The notes beneath the pieces are model-generated. The model was given only the letters and a program-made list of their open reading frames with translations. It was not told the origin of the DNA and did not search any database. Below, piece by piece: positions 22,153 to 34,644 of a stretch of DNA of 64,000 bases; position 1 is the stretch's first letter, and the number at the start of each line of letters is the position of its first letter. A program made the translations under genes and the position numbers. Source of the stretch: Ambrosia x helenae (lineage: Eukaryota; Streptophyta; Magnoliopsida; Asterales; Asteraceae); NCBI GenBank assembly GCA_030844895.1, contig CM061231.1:152115889-152179888 (forward strand). Direction: 5' to 3'.

Positions 22153-22191
22153 TATATAATATATATATATATATATATATAATTATATATA

Positions 22192-22244
<53 letters not shown>

Positions 22245-22247
<3 letters not shown>

Positions 22248-24477
22248 GAAGTATCCATAGAAAACCCTCTAAATTGAGTAAACTCTAGTAAACCCAATAC
22301 TAGGCCATGGTTTGTCCACATCACCCACAAACATTACTTACATATTATATTAGCAAGGGTATTCTAGACAATTTAACTCTCTTTAGTTTCACTTTCCTGG
22401 CATATGTCACCTCCCTCTACCTATATCTTTCAATTCTCTCTCTTTCTCTCAAAACAACAAACCTCTCTCATAAACTAGATCTAAATCTTGCTCTCTTTCT
22501 CTTTTCCCTCAAAGTCACCAGGAAAATGAAGCCACCATCGAAGGTCTCTAATAAACCTAGCTTATCAGACAACTAGATCAACGAAGGTGACGGTCGAGTA
22601 CCATCATCTACCTTTACCACCACAAAAAAAAAAAAAAAAAAAAAACTAGAAAATAGGTAATCACATGTTTTAGATCTACAAAGAAGAAAGCTTTTGATGG
22701 CAAGCTAGGCATCTGGATCTGCATATGAGGTTCATTTTAATTTTTTATTTATTGTGTTTGAATTGTGTAGATCTAGTTTCAAAGATGAAAAGGCAAATTT
22801 GGTGATTTTAATGGCTTTAATTGTCTGGATCTGGTTTCGATGATGTTGATAACATACTCCAAAGCTAAATGTTCACAGAACCTTTCATCATTCTTACTTA
22901 ACTGTTGTTTATTTTAATTATAATACTATTATACCTTTTTAAAAAAATATATTATCAAAAAAATTATAGTATCAATCATTAAATTCTATAAGAATCATAC
23001 AGTTGTTAATGGGGATAATGATAATGATTTTATAATATATAAACAATTTTGGGGATAGTTTGTTCGCACACCAAGTGTTTGATCAAATGCTTGAATGAAA
23101 AAAAAAGTTATGTTAACCTTTTGGATTTTTTTTATATTATTATTTTGTTTATGTTAGATTGGATGTTAAAAGATCATATTTTTTGAATTTGGGTAAATGT
23201 GTTTTTATTGCATATTTTTTGTTTTAAGGTCTTTTAGTTCTGAATTAGGAGCTGATTTTATCCCAATTAACATGTGTTAGGGTTCAATTAACATGTGTTA
23301 AATAGCAAATGTGTTTTTTTATTTTCTTGGTATATCTTTTGATTTTTCTCTAATAATTTTACTTTTTATTTCTTATATATATGTTTAATCTGTGTGAATG
23401 GTTTGAATTTTTGTGTATTGGTGCTTACTAATGTGTCAGGGTTCAATTAACACCCGTTAGTGATGCTAACACATGTTTGTATTGGCACCTACTGATGAAT
23501 CTATCCCAATTGACATGTGTTAGGGTTCAATTTACACGTGTTAGTGATGCTAGCGCATGTTAGTATATGCCTAACTAACATGTGCTAGGGTTCAATTAAC
23601 ATGTGTTAGTGATGCTAACACATGTAGTATATGTCCAACTAACACCCAAATTGACCCAGTTAACATTTTATATTTACAAAATTTTAATTATTGAAAATAA
23701 TTAATGTAGGATGTTTATATGAACAACCACCGGACTTCAAGCCGGCTACTCCTCAAAAGGATAGACTGGAGATGGAGTGCTAAGGATTGAAACATGAAGC
23801 CGAAGATGCCTAATAAGGAATGAAGCATAACGCCGAAGACGACTATTAAAGAATGAAGCATAATATGTTTTTTTATGTTAGTTTATGATAGTTTTGTATC
23901 ATCTTTTTAATTGTTTAGATTTATATGAAATTAATTTGTTACACTCAATGTCGATTGCAATAAAATTTTATATACATGTGTTCTTTTATGTTGTTATACT
24001 AGTCCAAAATTAATGTGATAATTATTTGAACCAGTTACACGTGTTAGTGATGTCTGTGAAATGAGTTTGTTTAAAGAGACCAAGTAACATGTGTTAAAGG
24101 GCTCGTGTGGCATTCGTTATTAATAAACCTGGATCTTTAAATTAGTATGTGAAAGAAATTGTAGAGAGAAAAGGGGAGAGGAGGTGGAGAGAGGAAAAGG
24201 TGGAGAGAGGGTGTTGGTGAAATGAAAGGTGGAGAGAGAATGCAAAAAGGTGGAGAGAGAAGATGAAATGATGGAGAGAGAAGGTAAAAAAGGTGGAGAG
24301 AGAAGATGGATTAATGGACAAATCTACCCTTTTCTTAATATAATATCAATTAATGGAGAGTATTTTAGTCAAATGGTGGGACCATGAATCACAACCATTG
24401 ATCATGCTTGATCAATGGTTGTGATAGAGTTTATGGAGTTTTCTCAAATATTTAGAGTTTACTCTAGAACCATCCCC
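22245..24477 (+). mobile_element. Element B: (TA)n-anchored, 2.23 kb, full length
   Basis: Left end GGGGAAGTATCCATAGAAAA with AAACCCTC and AAACTCTAG; right end read inward GGGGATGGTTCTAGAGTAAA with CTCTAAATATTTGAG. The interior (23270-23660, 24030-24100) is studded with TAACATGTGTTAG / CTAACACATGTTAG words. Before the right end are purine-rich GGTGGAGAGAG repeats (24180-24310). No ORF recognised. Confidence 0.75.
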
Positions 24478-24490
24478 TATATATATATAT

Positions 24491-26521
24491 GGTTGGGCTA
24501 AATTAAAAACTCTATTGAGTTGTGAAAACCCTAGAAACCCATTTTTTAACCCTTGATTTAATCTCATCAATGGTTGAGAAGTGATCCATATTTTATATTA
24601 AAACTGATTGTACTTTTTACTTCAAAGTATATTCGGGGGGGGGGGGGGGGGGGGCATTATTGTTCATTGAGGCATAAAAAGAGTTTTAAAAAATTCATTT
24701 CTCTCTCATTCTTACAGGTACACATTCTTTCCTCTCTCTCTTTTCTTTACTTTCGATTCTCTTTCCTCCTTTCTCTCTCTTCTTTTTTTCTCTTGAATAT
24801 CTCTTCTCTCTCTTCTCTCTTTTACCTTTAAATTCAACATTTTTACCTTTTAGATGTGAAACAGGTTTTTGTTACTGTGTTACATCTTATACATCTAGTA
24901 TGTTACGATTTTTGTTATTGTGTTACATCTTATACATCTAGTAAGTTACAATTTTTATTATTGTGTTATAAATAACATATATATATACATGTAACAACCT
25001 TTGTTACTGTGTTACATCTTATAGTTCTAGTATATTACGATTTTTGTTACTATGTTACAACTTATACTCCCAATGTTAGATTATGTAACAACTTATAAAA
25101 AAATTTATTGTAACATAAATCTGTAACAATGTTACACGAAAAAAACAACAAATGATTACAACTTAAAAATATTACAAGAAAAAAAAAATCCAAAACCAAA
25201 GCCCTTTTTCTCATCTTCATCAATCCATCTGCCTTCACCAAATCAACAAACCACCAGGTACTGATTCACCCTACAACTTAAAGCTAATAGAACACAGAAA
25301 TCAAAAAATCCATTTTGTCATGTAAATGTAAGAAAGTCTAAAAGAAATACAACTTAAAGCTAATTATGCAAGCATTTTTATTCAACTCACCAAGCTTTTA
25401 ATCTCTTCAAATCTTGTTGTTCTTCACAAGAAAAAGAAAATGCTTCTTTAAATAAATAAACACCCAATAATTTCTAAAAATCATAATCATAAAAAAAACA
25501 CCTTTTGTAACAATATACCACCCATCATGCTTTTAGTTGGTGGATTATGTTTTTTAGTTTTATTTTTAAAAAATAATTAAAAATTAAAAATTACTAAAGC
25601 CTTTTGACCACATGTATGCGTCAGAATCATAAAAATTACTAAAAATTACTAAAGCCTTTTTTTTTAATTTAAGTTCATACAATAAAATACATGTATGCGT
25701 GAAGAAGCAAAATTGAATTTAAGTTCAAACAATAAAATACATTTAAGTGAAGAAGCAAACCATGAACCACTTCACCAAACTTTGTAGAGCATTTTCGAAG
25801 TCCTTCATCAGTTGTTGGTTTGCTAAGACCTGTACAAACTATCATCATCATCATCAGGTGGGTGAAACCTGCTTACCCCTCCGAAACAGTGACCAATTTG
25901 CAGACCAAGCAGTAGCAGCAACAACATAAAACAAGTTGCCACGGATCTGAACAACAGACGAACAAAAGATCTGAACACGTGTTTCCGCAGATCTGAACAA
26001 AGACGAACAAAGACCGCCGTCGTTAACCCTCTGTTTTTTTTTTCAGATCTGGAACAGGGAGAGCAACAATTCAGATCTGGAACCGACACCTCTCACCATC
26101 GATTGTGACTGGGTTGATGAAGATGATAGAAAGGGGTTGGTTTTGGATGATATGATGGATTTATTCTGATCTTGAACCGGCACCTCGTCTTTGGTTTGTA
26201 TTTTTTTCAAAAATGAAGACAAGGATAGAGAGATGATAGAGAGATGATATGATGAAGAGAGAAAACAGGGAAAAACATATGGGTATGAGGTAAAATGTGT
26301 ATCTGGGTTGAGAGACATGAGGGAGAGAGATGGTAGATGGTGAATGTGTTTGTGTCAGTAAAGTGAAAAAGAAATAACATGAAGAGAGAAGGTGTGGTGA
26401 GGTTAAATTACCATCTTGTCCTTGTGCTTAAATGAGGAGAAGGGAGATGTGGAAGCATGATAGCCATTGGATGGGTTTCTAGAGTTTTCACAACTCACTA
26501 AGGTTTTCATAGGATACTTAG

Positions 26522-26523
<2 letters not shown>
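24491..26523 (+). mobile_element. Element C: (TA)n-anchored, 2.03 kb
   Basis: Left end GGTTGGGCTAAATTAAAAAC..TTGAGTTGTGAAAACC..TAGAAACCCA; right end read inward GGCTAAGTATCCTATGAAAA..GTGAGTTGTGAAAACTCTAG. Strong imperfect TIRs next to (TA)n on both sides. The interior has a G-run (24634-24653), CT-rich tract, and GTTACATCTTATACATCTAG repeats (24865-25080), the TGTTACA word shared with A. No intact gene. Confidence 0.8.

Positions 26524-26566
<43 letters not shown>
26524..26566. repeat. (TA)n microsatellite
   Basis: About 21 TA units, right flank of element C inside the hAT element. Confidence 0.95.
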
Positions 26567-26569
<3 letters not shown>

Positions 26570-26826
26570 CTTAACTATTTTTTAGTAATGTTTCATTCTA
26601 ATAGATTCATTATTTGAAGAATAAACTTTTCGTCTAAAATAGTATATTCTAATAACATTATTATTTATATTTATATGCTATGAAATATATAAATAGTTTT
26701 CAAAATTCATACTATAATATATATTTACATTTTAAATGTTTTAAAGATTATTAAGGTATGACAATATATATGTTAATTATTACAATTTCATATATTCTAA
26801 ATTTCTTAAAACATAAGACTATAAAA

Positions 26827-26862
<36 letters not shown>

Positions 26863-27066
26863 GCAAATACCAACGGGTATACCCGATACCTGCGGGTATG
26901 CTCTATACCCGACGGGTAATATCCGATAAAAACCTGACGGGTAATGGAGCGGGTATGGTATGAGATTTTATAGCCGGGTATGGGTATGGTATTAGCCAAA
27001 CCCAACCCATACCCGACCCGTTGCCATCCCTAGTTTCTCATATTTTTATTTAGATGATTATTTTTA

Positions 27067-27110
27067 CTAGCAGGAACCCCCGCACGTTGTGGCAGGGCTG
27101 CATTATGTTT
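27067..27110 (-). mobile_element. Helitron-like 3' terminus (minus strand)
   Basis: CTAG at 27067-27070, then CAGGAACCCCCGCACGTTGT on the plus strand; inverted, this is a GC-rich terminal stretch followed by CTAG and T. Same terminal family as at 15308, 53931 and 59122 (shared GCATTATGTTTGGGGTTGCG-like continuation). Interior to the right; 5' end not found. Confidence 0.55.
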
Positions 27111-27352
27111 GGGGTTGCGTTTGGTCAATCATGTTACGGGTATTGTACATTATACAAACATACTGATAATGTGTAATATATGTTGGAGAATGTACAATAT
27201 TATTTATTATTAATTTTACAGCGGTGACCCTTATATTCTTAATTCATTCTTCGTTATTACCATTTCAAATATTTCATAAATGTTATTGAAAATTTAGGAA
27301 TATGTTAATCTTTTTTTTATTTCATATATATTCCCAGCAATAACATTTATAT

Positions 27353-28260
27353 ATAGCTAAATTTTATATTAGGGTAATACATAATATACACAATTTTTCT
27401 TGAATAACAATAACAATAACAACAATAACAATCTAATAAAAATGACAATTGTGTATGAAATGATAGGTCATTTTTTTAACCAATAATTGTTTTGTTTTTT
27501 TTTTCTTAATAGAATATACACATTTTGTTTCTAGTATCCGTCCATTCTTAAAAGATATTCTTATTTAAATAAAGTTTTTATAAAGTTTCAATTTCTTCGC
27601 AACATAAACCTAATATACACTACGACATACCTTTTTTTACCCCAAAGATTTAGATGAGTTTCGAGTGTCATGTGTTAAAAGATCACTTGTAGCAATCGAG
27701 TTAAAGGCTTGATTTGTTACCTGGAACCGAGATTAGAAGCACTATCACTTGGCAAAATGAAAAGCGAACACAATCCTTGTCTTAATTGGAAGTTAGTTTT
27801 TGAAAAACAAAAACGGTAGGCTGGACTTATGGCGGAATGTGTGTTTTTGTGACGCGGTTGACAGAAGTCTCAAGATAGCTAAATTTTATATTAGTGTAAT
27901 ACATAATATACAGAATTTTCTTGAATAACAATAACAATCTAATAAAAATTATAATTGTGTATGAAATGATAGCTCATTGTTTTTTAACCAAGTTTGTTTT
28001 TTTTTCTCAATAGAATACACACATATTTTTTTTCTAGATGAGTTTCGAGTGACAGGTGTTAAAATGTCGCTTGTAGAATCGAGTTAAAGGTTTGATTTGT
28101 TAACTGGAACCGAGATTACGAGCACTATCACTTGGCAAAATAAAAGGTGAACACAACCCTTGTCTTAATTGGAAGTTAGTTTTCGAAAAACAAAAATGGT
28201 AGGTCGGAGTTATAAAGAAGTGTGAGTTTTTGCGACATGGTTGTCAGAAGTTTCAAGTCG
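27353..28260. repeat. Tandem duplication, about 0.52-kb unit
   Basis: ATAGCTAAATTTTATATTAG starts at 27353 and again at about 27875. Both units go on through GAATAACAATAACAA, GATGAGTTTCGAGTG, GGAACCGAGATTA, CTTGTCTTAATTGGAAGTTA. The second unit is shortened in the middle. No coding evidence. Confidence 0.75.
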
Positions 28261-28456
28261 CCGACAAATTATGATGATGCGAAACACTGATGAGAAGTTG
28301 AAGGTTTAAGGAGTGGAAAATGTATAACACGTGATCTTTGTATATACAATCATGAGTTATAATCGGTTACAACTTTTGATCTACAATTGCAAGTAAGCAG
28401 ATTGTTTCGGTTTCCAAAATAATAGACTTTAAAAACAGTTGTTATTTCCCGTCGGT

Positions 28457-28497
28457 TTCAACAACAACAGCAGCAGCAGCAACAACAACAACAACAA
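28457..28497. repeat. (CAA/CAG)n microsatellite
   Basis: CAACAACAACAGCAGCAGCAGCAACAAC-type trinucleotide run. Confidence 0.9.
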
Positions 28498-29167
28498 AAA
28501 ACTTTTTCATCTTCTAAAAAGAAAAAAAAAACAAATAGAACCACAAAACCTTCTTTGCACCGGTTATTTTTCATCTTCTATAATAGTGGGTTTAAAGTAA
28601 TAGTGTTTTCTTTTTTTTTGCTGATCTAACCGAATAATAGTGTTTTTTTTACTAAACATGATTCGTATATGTTAAAACACTTCTACTGTTTTAAAACACT
28701 TCTACTGTGTTTAGTTTCAATATAAAACACTATTGATGTTATTATAAAACACTCCCCGATGATATTATAAAACACTCCTTATTAATGCATACTAGTTTCT
28801 CTTTCATTATAAAACATTCATGACGTTATTATAAAACACTCCTGATGTTAACCTTCTGCCATGACTTGAATAATCGAATAAGTGATAGAGATGGGTTATA
28901 TGTTTGAAGAATCAAACATGTTTTTGGGTATTGATCAACTTATTTGATATGAATATCTTATGATTCTTATGAAAAATAATGAATAATTAGTTAATTTAGG
29001 ATGATTAATCTTCATAAATATCTAGATGTTAGTTAATAATTTAGTGGGTTTGTAATAAATAAAAAATGGACAAAAAGTCTATAATGCCCTTCATCTAAAA
29101 ATTTAATCAGATTTGATCTAATGGTTGAAAATACTTCCTACACAAAACAATTTTCCTACCGGATCCT
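28498..29167 (-). mobile_element. Element G: truncated member of the H family
   Basis: The right end, read inward, is GAGGATCCGGTAGGAAAATT with GTAGGAAGTATTTTC, matching the start of H at 35141. (TA)n follows at 29168. TAAAACACT words are repeated at 28675-28850. The left end is missing, so the element is truncated. Confidence 0.6.
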
Positions 29168-29180
29168 CTATATATATATA

Positions 29181-30582
29181 GTGGAAGTATAGGAAGAAAA
29201 CCATCCCAAATGGAAAAACCATAAAAAACCCATCTCTTGGTCTATGTTGTGCTACATCATCCCAGCTACCATTAATCTATATTATATTAGGAATGTTACT
29301 GTGGACATTTTACACCATCCTCTTCTCTCTCTTTGTTTTTTTTTTCAAATTCAGATTCAAACTCTCAATCCCCCCTCTATCCACCTCCCCCCCTCTCTAG
29401 GATAATGAACCAGCAATTGATCTGCTTCATCGGAGGTAACAGATCTAGAGGTAACAGATCTGCTCCATCAGGTACCATCTAAAAAAGTATCGTCTATTGC
29501 ACTGTGTTTGTTCGATTTTGATTTCTTATTTTTTTAATCACAGATGTGCTTCATTTTGTTTCTGTATATTTTTCCACGTTTTCAACTTTTAGATACAATG
29601 ATGATTTTTGTGGATAAAGATGTTTCTTTTGATTATTTTTCGTAAATCTAACATTTAAATACAATCATGATTTTTTGGATAAACATGTTTCTTTTGTATT
29701 TTTTTTCAAAAATGTGGAATTTTTGGCCCAAATCATACAAAAAATGGTTGGTAATTTATTATAATATTTATTAATCCTTTTTTTTTAATATTTGTTAGAA
29801 GATAGTATAATACTATACTATCAGAATTCAAAAAGCATGTGAAAAATTTTAGTAAGCATATTGTTGATGTTGAACCACAAGAAAATCATATTCTTTTTTT
29901 TACTAAGATTTCGAAATCGAAAATATACATGCTTTTGATTATCGATGATAAAGGTAATTATTTACCTCAACTCCAAGTGCTTCAAGTTGAAAACAATCTG
30001 TACAAGAAACTCTAGCTTCCAACACATTAAGACCCAAATCTTCAAAAACTTTCAACACAAAAATGAATAGAACTTGTGTTACATTTTGATTTTGTTAGGT
30101 TTTGCGTTTTGTTAGAATAATAATAATAACAGTTTTGGGGATAGTTTTTGTTCGCATACCCAGTGTTCGATCAAATGCTTGAATGAAAAAAAAAACTCAT
30201 GTTAATCTTTTTTATTATTATTATTTTGTTTATGTTAGATTTTTATTGGATTGGGGACATGGGGTTGATAGATCACATGTGATTGATGAATAAATTTGCA
30301 GTCTTTTTTTATGTTAGTATATGCAAACACGTGTTAATGATGCCCCATTATGTGTTTGAGAATCCCAACTAACATGTGTATCTGTTCTGGTGTTAGTTTT
30401 CACGAGTAGGCTATAGGAAGAAACCGGCGTTGATGATGTGGCAGTGGTAAGTAATGGTTGAGTTTTTTTTATAAAGATTATAAATTTTTAATCTTTTGGT
30501 TAAAATAATAATAATAAGTTATTACATTTTGATTTGTGCGTTTTATCTTCGTTTTGATTTTGTTAGGTTTTGGGTTTTGTTA

Positions 30583-30633
<51 letters not shown>

Positions 30634-31651
30634 CAAAACCCCCTAACACATGTTAGTGATGTTAACACATGTTACGTTTTAATCTTTTGGTGAATGGGGT
30701 GTTTAAATTAGCTTGATCAAATTGGTTTCTGGTTTTGTGAAAACTGAAAAAAGGTTTGATCTTTTTAGGGTTCATATGACATACGTTATCTCAGAAAAAA
30801 CATATGTTAGTATATTCCCTAACACATGTTAGTAATGTTAACACATGTTAGTATATACCCTACTAACATGTGTTAGGTTCATATGCCATACGTTATTTCA
30901 ATAAAACTACACATGTTTGTGATGTCTCATTATGTGTTTTGGAGAGACCGACTAACACGTGTTATCTTTTTTGTAGGTGAAGAGGTGTTTTTGTGTTAAA
31001 GATGAAGATGGGTATCAAGAACGAAGCATAGATAGATCTTTTTTATGTTGTCATGATAGGTTTTTTTTTTTTTTTTTGTCATTCACAAATAATTATGCTT
31101 GTATTAAACGTTTTTTAATACATTTTTTAGTGTTGATTGTATCAATCGTTTTTATCATTTCTTAAATAAATATACATTTTAAGTGTTCTTTTATTTTTTT
31201 CTTTTAGTATATGCCTGTTAACACATGTTAGTGATGTCTCACACGATGTCAGAATTTTATATCACAATACTAACGTACGTTAATATTCGTGCTGGAAAAA
31301 GTGTCATAAAGTAGGAGAGATGACTTGACAAGTGTCAAATCAACCTTTTTAAACCTAGGATTCAGAAAATTAAATTATAAAAAATTAATTTAAGATTACC
31401 ATATTGCCCTTAATCCTATTTAATATTAGAGTGGCCCACTTGCTTTTGAATATTATATAGAAATTAATTATGGACTATTGATCAAACTTGATCAATGGTC
31501 CACCATAGGGTTTGCAAGGTTTTTATTAGATAGGGTTTCCATATTATTCACTTGCTTTTGAATCTTATATAGAAATTAATTATGGACCATTGATCAAACT
31601 TGATCAATGGTCACCATATGGTTTGTATGGTTTTTTCATTAAATAGGGTTT

Positions 31652-31653
<2 letters not shown>
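29181..31653 (+). mobile_element. Element F: (TA)n-anchored, 2.47 kb
   Basis: Left end GTGGAAGTATAGGAAGAAAA with CCATCCCAAATGG and AAAACCCAT; right end read inward GGAAACCCTATTTAATG with AAAAAACCATAC. The last about 100 bp (CACTTGCTTTTGAAT...AGGGTTTCCATAT) is duplicated in tandem (31437 and 31549). The interior has (AAT)n at 30583-30630 and many CTAACACATGTTAGT words, as in B. No gene recognised. Confidence 0.75.

Positions 31654-31692
<39 letters not shown>
31654..31692. repeat. (TA)n microsatellite
   Basis: Shared flank between elements F and I. Confidence 0.95.
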
Positions 31693-31699
<7 letters not shown>

Positions 31700-34597
31700 G
31701 ATCATGCGAGAACCAACTTTAGGGTGAGAACTTAAGAACCAATGTGAACATGGGGCATTATTGTAAATAATGTGATTAAAATAAAACTAAAAAAAACCTG
31801 ACAGGTAATAAAAGGGGCGGACAAAATTATATCCTAATCAAATTACAAAGCTCAAAACCCTAGTTCATAACAACCTCTACATCGCCTACATCGTGACGGG
31901 TCGAAGAATCAATCAATCGAAGGGATTATAATCGAATAATCAATCAATCGAAGGGATTACAATCGAAGATTCAATCAATCGAAGGGATTATAATTGAAGA
32001 ATCAATCAATCGGACCCTAACGAGATTAAGTTTTGAGGTGGTAAGAAGCTGCTACATTCTTATGTCTTAGAAATTAGCATATCATGTTAAATCTGTTTGT
32101 GTTACGAAAACAATGTTAGTAGAAAAAACACGAGAACCGCATAAACTTTTATCTAATATTATTTAAACATGTGAACATCCAATTACGTACATCTTTTACT
32201 TATATGTTCAATCATACATTAGCTTGTTATAGGTATTTGAATTTTTTAATATCCAAAACCAATGCTTTTGGTAGTTGTCTGTAATTATGAAACTTTATCT
32301 ATTTTTTATGAATTGGTAATCAAAAGTCGAATCACAGTTCAAGAGGGTATGTTGGAATTTGTTAGCCTAGAAGGGATTATACTCGAAGAATCAATCAATC
32401 GAAAGAATCAATCAATCGAATGTATCAGTGATCGACTATAGGTCATAACCGAGCAAAAATCTCGATGGATTTTACGGATTCAGTTTGATAGGTGTATTTG
32501 TATAAATTCAGTTTTATTTAAATATAGTTTATAATCTAATTATAGATTTGCATATTTCACTGTTTTTAATCGAAAAGTAGTAACTAATAAGCGATCCATA
32601 TATTTAAATATATTGTTTACACTATAATTTAGAGCATGATATGTTATAGATGTTAGTTTGGGTGAAATTTTGTTATAGTGTTTTATATTATTGATAAAAA
32701 CAAGTTGAATTATATTTTCTTACAAGTCGCAGATATGTGTATTCATTGCATTATGTACCATTAAGGTCATTTATATTGATGCACATGTGCATAACTTGGC
32801 TGCTAATGATAAAAGTAATGTTAACGCACATGTGCATTAAGACTATTATCATTAAGGTCGTTAACTCTAATGAACATGTGCATATGTTTTGTGGTAATTA
32901 ACAAAGTAGTGTTAATGCACATGTGCATTAAGATTGACAATTTCGGTTTTCTTATGTGTTCTTTATTACTTGTAGGTAAAGAATGGGAAAAAATAGAAGA
33001 AAGTAATATTTGAATTAGAATCAAGGAAGAAAAGGTAAAAAAATTGCCGGATGCGATTGAGGATGATGACATAATCATTGATCAGGAAGTTAAAAAGGGT
33101 CGTTATTATTAATTTAAGTAATTTAGATATATATGCACATGTGCATATATGTATATTTTGCATGTTAACTAATAAATGCTAGTTGTTAGTTGTTTAAACA
33201 CACGAACAATCCCATATGCAGGTGTGGAAATAGAAGAATCATACGAACGAGGTCAAGTAATCGGACATGTAAAGGGAGTAGTGTAAAGTTTGATTGCGGA
33301 CGCAGCAGTAATAAAGAAATTCAAGAATTCCAGCTTATGAATATGAGGATGAAGATAGCACCAACATTGTTGTTATCGGAAGTAAATGTGTACAAGATGT
33401 ATGTGATAAATTTGAGAAGTATACATTGTTCAAGTTGACGGATGAAAAAACAAGGGAGATGTTAAATGAGGCATCAATGAGATGTGAAGAGTGTTGTAAG
33501 AAGATAATTAAAAAAGGGGAGAAGATGAAAACATGGACAAATAAGCAATAGAATTGGACACTGTTGGTGAACGTGAGGTTTTGAGATATTTAGAAGTTTG
33601 TAGGTATGTGGTTAGTGGTAACATAGTTAGTTTGTAATACGGATATTTTTTTCTATTATAATTTGTTTTATTGTGTTGATAGATTAGTAGAAACTACATG
33701 TAATTGTATAATAAAAATAGATGGGTACAAAAAAGTTTGTTGTTTGAAGGATGATGCATGCACATATGTATATTGTGGTTGGTTTTATATGGTGGTTGAT
33801 AGGTTGATTATGTTTGTGATTATTATTTTAGCGTATGTAAAGTTGTATGATAAGGAAATTGACATATGCACATGTGCATAGTTATAATTAAACCCCCTAC
33901 CACCCAAAAACTTAAACCCACCACCCCACCTACCCCAACCCACCATACCTAAAAACTAAGTCTTAAAACTAAACCACATAAAAAACATAACTATATTAGT
34001 GAAATGCACATGTGCATGCAATACACGTTTCTTATTTTATAGTTCTTATATAGAGTTGTTTTAAGTTTATTCATGTTTGTTGTCATACACGTGTTTTATT
34101 TTCAATTTATGTTATAATATGCATGACTAAACACTTGACGAGTTCGAGTGTATTTTATATCTCACTTTGCATCAATTTAATGATCAATGAATAAAATTTG
34201 TGACCCCTTATATGTATGTATCGCGTCCATTTAATAATCATTTAAATATGGTAATTGACAATTTATTCAAAAGTGTGATTTAATAGTGAAATGCACATGT
34301 GCATACGGTGTATTTCTGTATATATAACAGCGAAATGCACATGTGCATTAGGATGACGTCATACGACGTCACAAGCCATTTTTTATTAATTTTTTTATTT
34401 TTTTTATTTTTTTCGAATTAATAATGAAAAATAATCATTTTGATTTTTTTACTTTTTTATTTATTTAGGTTATATAATTTTTTTTTATTTTTTTATGGAG
34501 GGGTTTTTGTAGACACCTTCATATTTACAAAAATGTCACCTATTCACAATGGTTCTTTGGTTCTCTTCCTAAATGGTGGTTCTCAAATGATCCAAAT

Positions 34598-34600
<3 letters not shown>
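31693..34600 (+). mobile_element. Element I: (TA)n-anchored, 2.9 kb, GAGAAC family with GCACATGTGC palindromes
   Basis: Left end GGGTAGGGATCATGCGAGAA with GGGTGAGAACTTAAGAACC; right end read inward AGGATTTGGATCATTTGAGA with GGAAGAGAACCAAAGAACC. At least eight copies of the palindrome TGCACATGTGCA occur (for example 32780, 32826, 32916, 33134, 33866, 34005, 34292, 34336). AATCAATCAATCGAAGGGAT is tandemly repeated at 31906-32010. Spliced-looking fragments near 32980-33600 encode nothing I recognise. Confidence 0.8.

Positions 34601-34641
<41 letters not shown>
34601..34641. repeat. (TA)n microsatellite
   Basis: Shared flank between elements I and J. Confidence 0.95.

Positions 34642-34644
<3 letters not shown>

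Larger units (their letters stand above)
18531..22963. repeat. Three tandem copies of a 1.46-1.49 kb block
   Basis: Copy starts (TTTATAAAAG...) at 18531, 19994 and 21481; the last ends at 22963. Each block holds the 3' part of A, a whole E1 and the 5' part of B. The copies are nearly identical apart from (TA)n length and a few substitutions (for example CAGAATC in copy 1 against CAGAACC in 2 and 3, and one missing T near 18732). The joint between blocks carries TTTGGAAAGGTAAAAA, part of which matches 18571-18583. Confidence 0.95.
16457..27032. mobile_element. Non-autonomous hAT element, split by about 10 kb of nested insertions
   Basis: Left end 16457-16468 TAGGGATGGCAA and right end 27021-27032 TTGCCATCCCTA are exact 12-bp TIRs, and both are flanked by the octamer GTTTCTCA (16449-16456 and 27033-27040). 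Each end carries the same GGGTATACCCGACGGGTATG-type subterminal repeats (16475-16655 and 26865-27020). The original element was probably under 1 kb. A (TA)n tract within it (now starting 16670) was the landing site of elements A, E1, B and C. About 300 bp of AT-rich sequence (26567-26860) plus another (TA)n belongs to its right half. Confidence 0.9.

Noticed and set aside
15650..27005. Open frames made of tyrosine/isoleucine runs across the (TA)n tracts
   Set aside because: They are translations of microsatellites and change with repeat number between the three tandem copies.
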